From Pseudobdellovibrionaceae bacterium (lineage in GTDB: Bacteria; Bdellovibrionota; Bdellovibrionia; Bdellovibrionales; Bdellovibrionaceae): 7,469 nucleotides of DNA. Below the pieces are notes generated by a model, which saw only the letters and a list, made by a program, of their open reading frames with translations, was not told where the DNA came from and did not search any database. Shown in pieces: positions 5,423 through 7,469 of the stretch; within the stretch, counting starts at the first letter, position 1; every line of letters begins with the position of its first letter. The translations under genes and the position numbers were made by a program. The stretch covers positions 1-7,469 of the forward strand of contig JACMRP010000147.1 in NCBI GenBank assembly GCA_014376325.1, in the 5' to 3' direction.

Positions 5423-6355
5423 TTACTTTTTTCGAAATAACGCCTTCGTAAATTCTTGTCGTGCCTTATCTTGAGATTGTATATCACCCTGATTCCAGGA
5501 GCTTGCCAGCTCTTTCTGGGCTTTCCTGGCAGCGACTTTGCCTAGACTCTTGCGGGGGTCGAACTGGGTTAATTTTTCAGTAAACTTGGCGTACTTTGAG
5601 ACCCGCTCGTGCTCGCCTTTCCGTCCATCCGAGATCGACTTCGAAACATCCTGCATCTCGTTTTCGGATAAAATCCCCTGCCGCTCTCGCAATTCGAAAC
5701 TGACTTTTTCTGAACCGACCGCTTTCGGAGCGCTCCCCTTCACGTGGTGAAGTTCGCTATCTTGCGTGAGCTCTTTCCAAAGATTTTCTAGATCGGGCTC
5801 TTTGGTTTTTTTGCTTTTATCCACGTCCATGTCGAAGGTCCAACGATCTTTGCCGTCTTTCAGGGCACTGCCGGTCACCCGCACCGACTCATCCCTACCA
5901 TCTAATTTTAAATTTGGAATGATGGCAGGAGCTTCTTCAGTCGGAATCGCTTCCGCCGTTTTATTTAATCTTTCAACGGTCGCAATTTCGTCCATATCTA
6001 AAATCTTTGCGAGGACCTGTACCAAACGTTGAATTGGCACCGGAGCCTCTAAAAGCATATCCGCACGAACTTTGCCGAAGTCCTCGGGTTTTGGTTTGTA
6101 ACCGGCGGGTAAAATCAGGATGGCTTTTCCTTGCCAGCGCGTCATCTCCCGCAGCCTTCGACCGACGCCAAGGGTGGATACTTTTCCGCCACGACCTAAA
6201 GTCAAAACGACGTCAGGGTTAAATGATAAAACATTTTCTCCGAGAGTGTATTCGGTCGTAATGCCAAGCACGTCGAAGCCCACTCGGATCAGAGCGGACT
6301 GTACCGAAGTCAATTCGGTGTATTCTTCATAGACGAGAAGGATTTTGTGGACCAC
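5423..6355 (-). CDS. Receiver-like domain protein lacking phosphorylation residues, with a long charged C-terminal region
   Basis: 310 residues from GTG 6355-6353 (M-V-H-K-I-L-L-V-Y-E-E-Y), chosen because it starts where a receiver domain normally starts. An upstream TTG at 6430 would add 25 residues but would abut the divergent permease gene; neither start has a good ribosome binding site. Residues 1-120 follow the CheY-like alternation: H-K-I-L-L-V, N-P-D-V-V-L-T-L, A-I-L-I-L-P-A, then A-D-M-L-L-E-A-P-V. However, the acidic pair is Y-E, the phospho-acceptor aspartate is replaced by leucine, the threonine by proline and the lysine by alanine. It should not accept phosphate in the classical way. 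The remaining region of about 190 residues is charged, rich in Lys, Glu, Asp, Ser and Gln, probably partly disordered with short helices, and has no output domain I recognise. The C-terminus is basic (F-R-K-K). The function is unknown, possibly a scaffold or adaptor. It lies upstream of trxA and is divergent from the permease gene. Confidence 0.75.
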   Translation of the reverse strand: MVHKILLVYEEYTELTSVQSALIRVGFDVLGITTEYTLGENVLSFNPDVVLTLGRGGKVSTLGVGRRLREMTRWQGKAILILPAGYKPKPEDFGKVRADMLLEAPVPIQRLVQVLAKILDMDEIATVERLNKTAEAIPTEEAPAIIPNLKLDGRDESVRVTGSALKDGKDRWTFDMDVDKSKKTKEPDLENLWKELTQDSELHHVKGSAPKAVGSEKVSFELRERQGILSENEMQDVSKSISDGRKGEHERVSKYAKFTEKLTQFDPRKSLGKVAARKAQKELASSWNQGDIQSQDKARQEFTKALFRKK

Positions 6356-6429
6356 ACGAATATTGTCCGGGAAGGAGCCGCTTCGGTCAACTTCGGAAGC
6401 TTTCGGAAATGCCAATTGTAATCTGGACA

Positions 6430-6458
6430 ATGGGCTCGATTCCTATAAATATGGGCTC
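6430..6458 (+). repeat. Direct repeat ATGGGCTC at the permease gene start
   Basis: ATGGGCTC occurs at 6430-6437 and again at 6451-6458, exactly seven codons apart and in the permease frame, so each copy supplies a possible ATG start. Between them lies CCTATAAATA, resembling a -10 box at 6444-6449 that would start transcription very close to the ATGs at 6451 and 6460. No convincing -35 box is at proper spacing. Confidence 0.45.
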
Positions 6459-7469
6459 TATGTTTAGCATCCTCCGCGGAAAAAAAGCCGCTCAATACAT
6501 CTTCTTCGAAATGCTCCCGAGTTTTATTGTCGGCATGATCGTATTTATCTGCATCATCCTGATGTTCCAAGTGCTTCGCTTGACCGAATTCGCGCTGGTT
6601 CATGGCGTTGACATGAAAACGATTTCGGAAATTATTGGTTACATTTGTATCTCGCTTCTTCCTGCGCTGTTTCCGATGAGTCTGCTTTTTGCGGTGATTC
6701 TGACTTACGGCAGACTCAGCAGTGATTCCGAAATCGTTGCGATGAAGGCGTCGGGCATGCACATGGGCATGATTTTGTTGCCTGCCGCGGTGATTTCGAT
6801 TCTGGTCGGAATTTTATCCGCACAAACATCTTTTGAGATCGCGCCCTGGGGCAATCGCCAGTTCGAGGTTTTGTTTACTCGACTCGCCAACACGAAGGCG
6901 GCAGCGACCATCAAAGAAGGTACTTTTTCCGAAGGTTTTTTCGATATGGTCGTCTACGCGAACAAAGTCGATTCGAATAAAGGCATCCTGGAAAATGTTT
7001 TTATTTACGATGAGCGAGATCCCGCAGCCCCGCTCACGATCATCGCTAAGCGCGGCTCGATCGTGTCGGATGCCACTAGTCCAGGAAACAGCGCCATGTT
7101 GAGACTTGAGGATGGCGATATCCATCGTAAAACTCAGACGCACACGAAGATAAAATTTAACACGTACGAAGTACGATTGTCCGACCCTATCCAAGACGTC
7201 ATCCGTGAAAAGTCCCCGCAGTCGCTGACCCTTGGAGAGCTTCAGGAAGCCCTCCGGAAGCCACAACTTAAAGAAGAAGATGAACGTATCTTAAAGACTG
7301 AGTTTCATAAGCGCTGGGCGATCTCGTTGTTGTGCGTAGTGTTTGCATTGATTGGCGTCGGCCTCGGTACGACGACGAATCGCCGGGCGGCTAAAACCAG
7401 TGGGATGATTATGTGTATCGGCATTATTATCGGCTACTGGGTGCTCTATATCACGTTTGAAGGAATGGC
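6451..7469 (+). CDS. LptF/LptG-family lipopolysaccharide export permease, C-terminus cut off
   Basis: 339 full codons are visible and the gene runs off the window. Membrane segments lie at about 22-44, 61-86 and 104-124. A large periplasmic beta-jellyroll region of about 130-285 follows, then segments at about 289-307 and 317-335; the expected sixth segment is missing because of the window edge. The stretch R-L-S-S-D-S-E-I-V-A-M-K-A-S-G (88-102) after segment two matches the conserved cytoplasmic coupling region of the family. By family knowledge LptF and LptG form the transmembrane part of LptB2FG, which extracts lipopolysaccharide from the inner membrane for transport to the outer membrane. 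LptF and LptG cannot be told apart here. The start is uncertain: in-frame ATGs occur at 6409, 6430, 6451 and 6460. The 6409 start has GGAAG nine bases upstream; 6451 and 6460 have no ribosome binding site but give the usual short N-terminus. Confidence 0.9.
   Translation, partial: MGSMFSILRGKKAAQYIFFEMLPSFIVGMIVFICIILMFQVLRLTEFALVHGVDMKTISEIIGYICISLLPALFPMSLLFAVILTYGRLSSDSEIVAMKASGMHMGMILLPAAVISILVGILSAQTSFEIAPWGNRQFEVLFTRLANTKAAATIKEGTFSEGFFDMVVYANKVDSNKGILENVFIYDERDPAAPLTIIAKRGSIVSDATSPGNSAMLRLEDGDIHRKTQTHTKIKFNTYEVRLSDPIQDVIREKSPQSLTLGELQEALRKPQLKEEDERILKTEFHKRWAISLLCVVFALIGVGLGTTTNRRAAKTSGMIMCIGIIIGYWVLYITFEGM

Noticed and set aside
6310..7266. Minus-strand open frames opposite the permease gene, including two of 150 codons
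   Set aside because: The plus strand encodes a convincing LptF/LptG-type protein with membrane segments and the conserved coupling region. The minus-strand products look like antisense composition only.
1..7469. CRISPR array, insertion sequence, tRNA or rRNA, toxin-antitoxin or defence system
   Set aside because: Reading both strands I saw no regularly spaced repeats, transposase motifs, terminal inverted repeats, tRNA cloverleaf or recognisable defence genes.

Overview
The window reads as an ordinary chromosomal stretch of a Gram-negative bacterium with an outer membrane and a rod-shape peptidoglycan machine. The evidence is an LptF/LptG-type lipopolysaccharide export permease, a PBP2-RodA pair and a periplasmic lytic transglycosylase. 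Base composition looks balanced by eye (not counted). The gene mix, and the transglycosylase with a short N-terminal extension before its SLT domain, recall Bdellovibrio and relatives (Bdellovibrionota). That taxonomic guess is inference only and was not tested by a search.

Layout. Positions 1-2615 (+) are the end of a cell-elongation operon: the C-terminal part of penicillin-binding protein 2 (mrdA), then rodA starting on the base after the mrdA stop, then a 61-residue acidic protein of unknown function 18 bases after rodA. Positions 2616-2857 hold no convincing gene, but a minus-strand stretch looks like a possible gene relic. A small exported four-cysteine protein (2858-3334, +) then faces an acidic helical cytoplasmic protein (3412-3951, -) across a bidirectional hairpin terminator. 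Positions 3952-4220 are a non-coding divergent region with a tandem 12-base repeat that overlaps a sigma-54-like promoter match. A lytic transglycosylase (4221-4931, +) faces thioredoxin (5030-5356, -) across a second bidirectional terminator. Upstream of thioredoxin on the same strand lies a protein with a degenerate receiver-like domain and a long charged tail (5423 to about 6355 or 6430, -). Diverging from it is the start of an LptF/LptG-family permease (about 6451 to the window end, +), cut off before its last membrane segment.

How the genes fit together. PBP2 and RodA are the transpeptidase and glycosyltransferase of the elongation complex, and the transglycosylase cuts the same polymer. 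The permease moves lipopolysaccharide toward the outer membrane, and thioredoxin keeps cytoplasmic thiols reduced. The window is therefore mainly envelope growth plus several uncharacterised small proteins. I found no CRISPR array, insertion sequence, tRNA, rRNA, prophage or defence locus. The points most worth following up are the unknown rodA-linked protein, the receiver-like protein that has lost its phosphorylation residues, and a Cys/His-rich patch beside the PBP2 active-site lysine motif.
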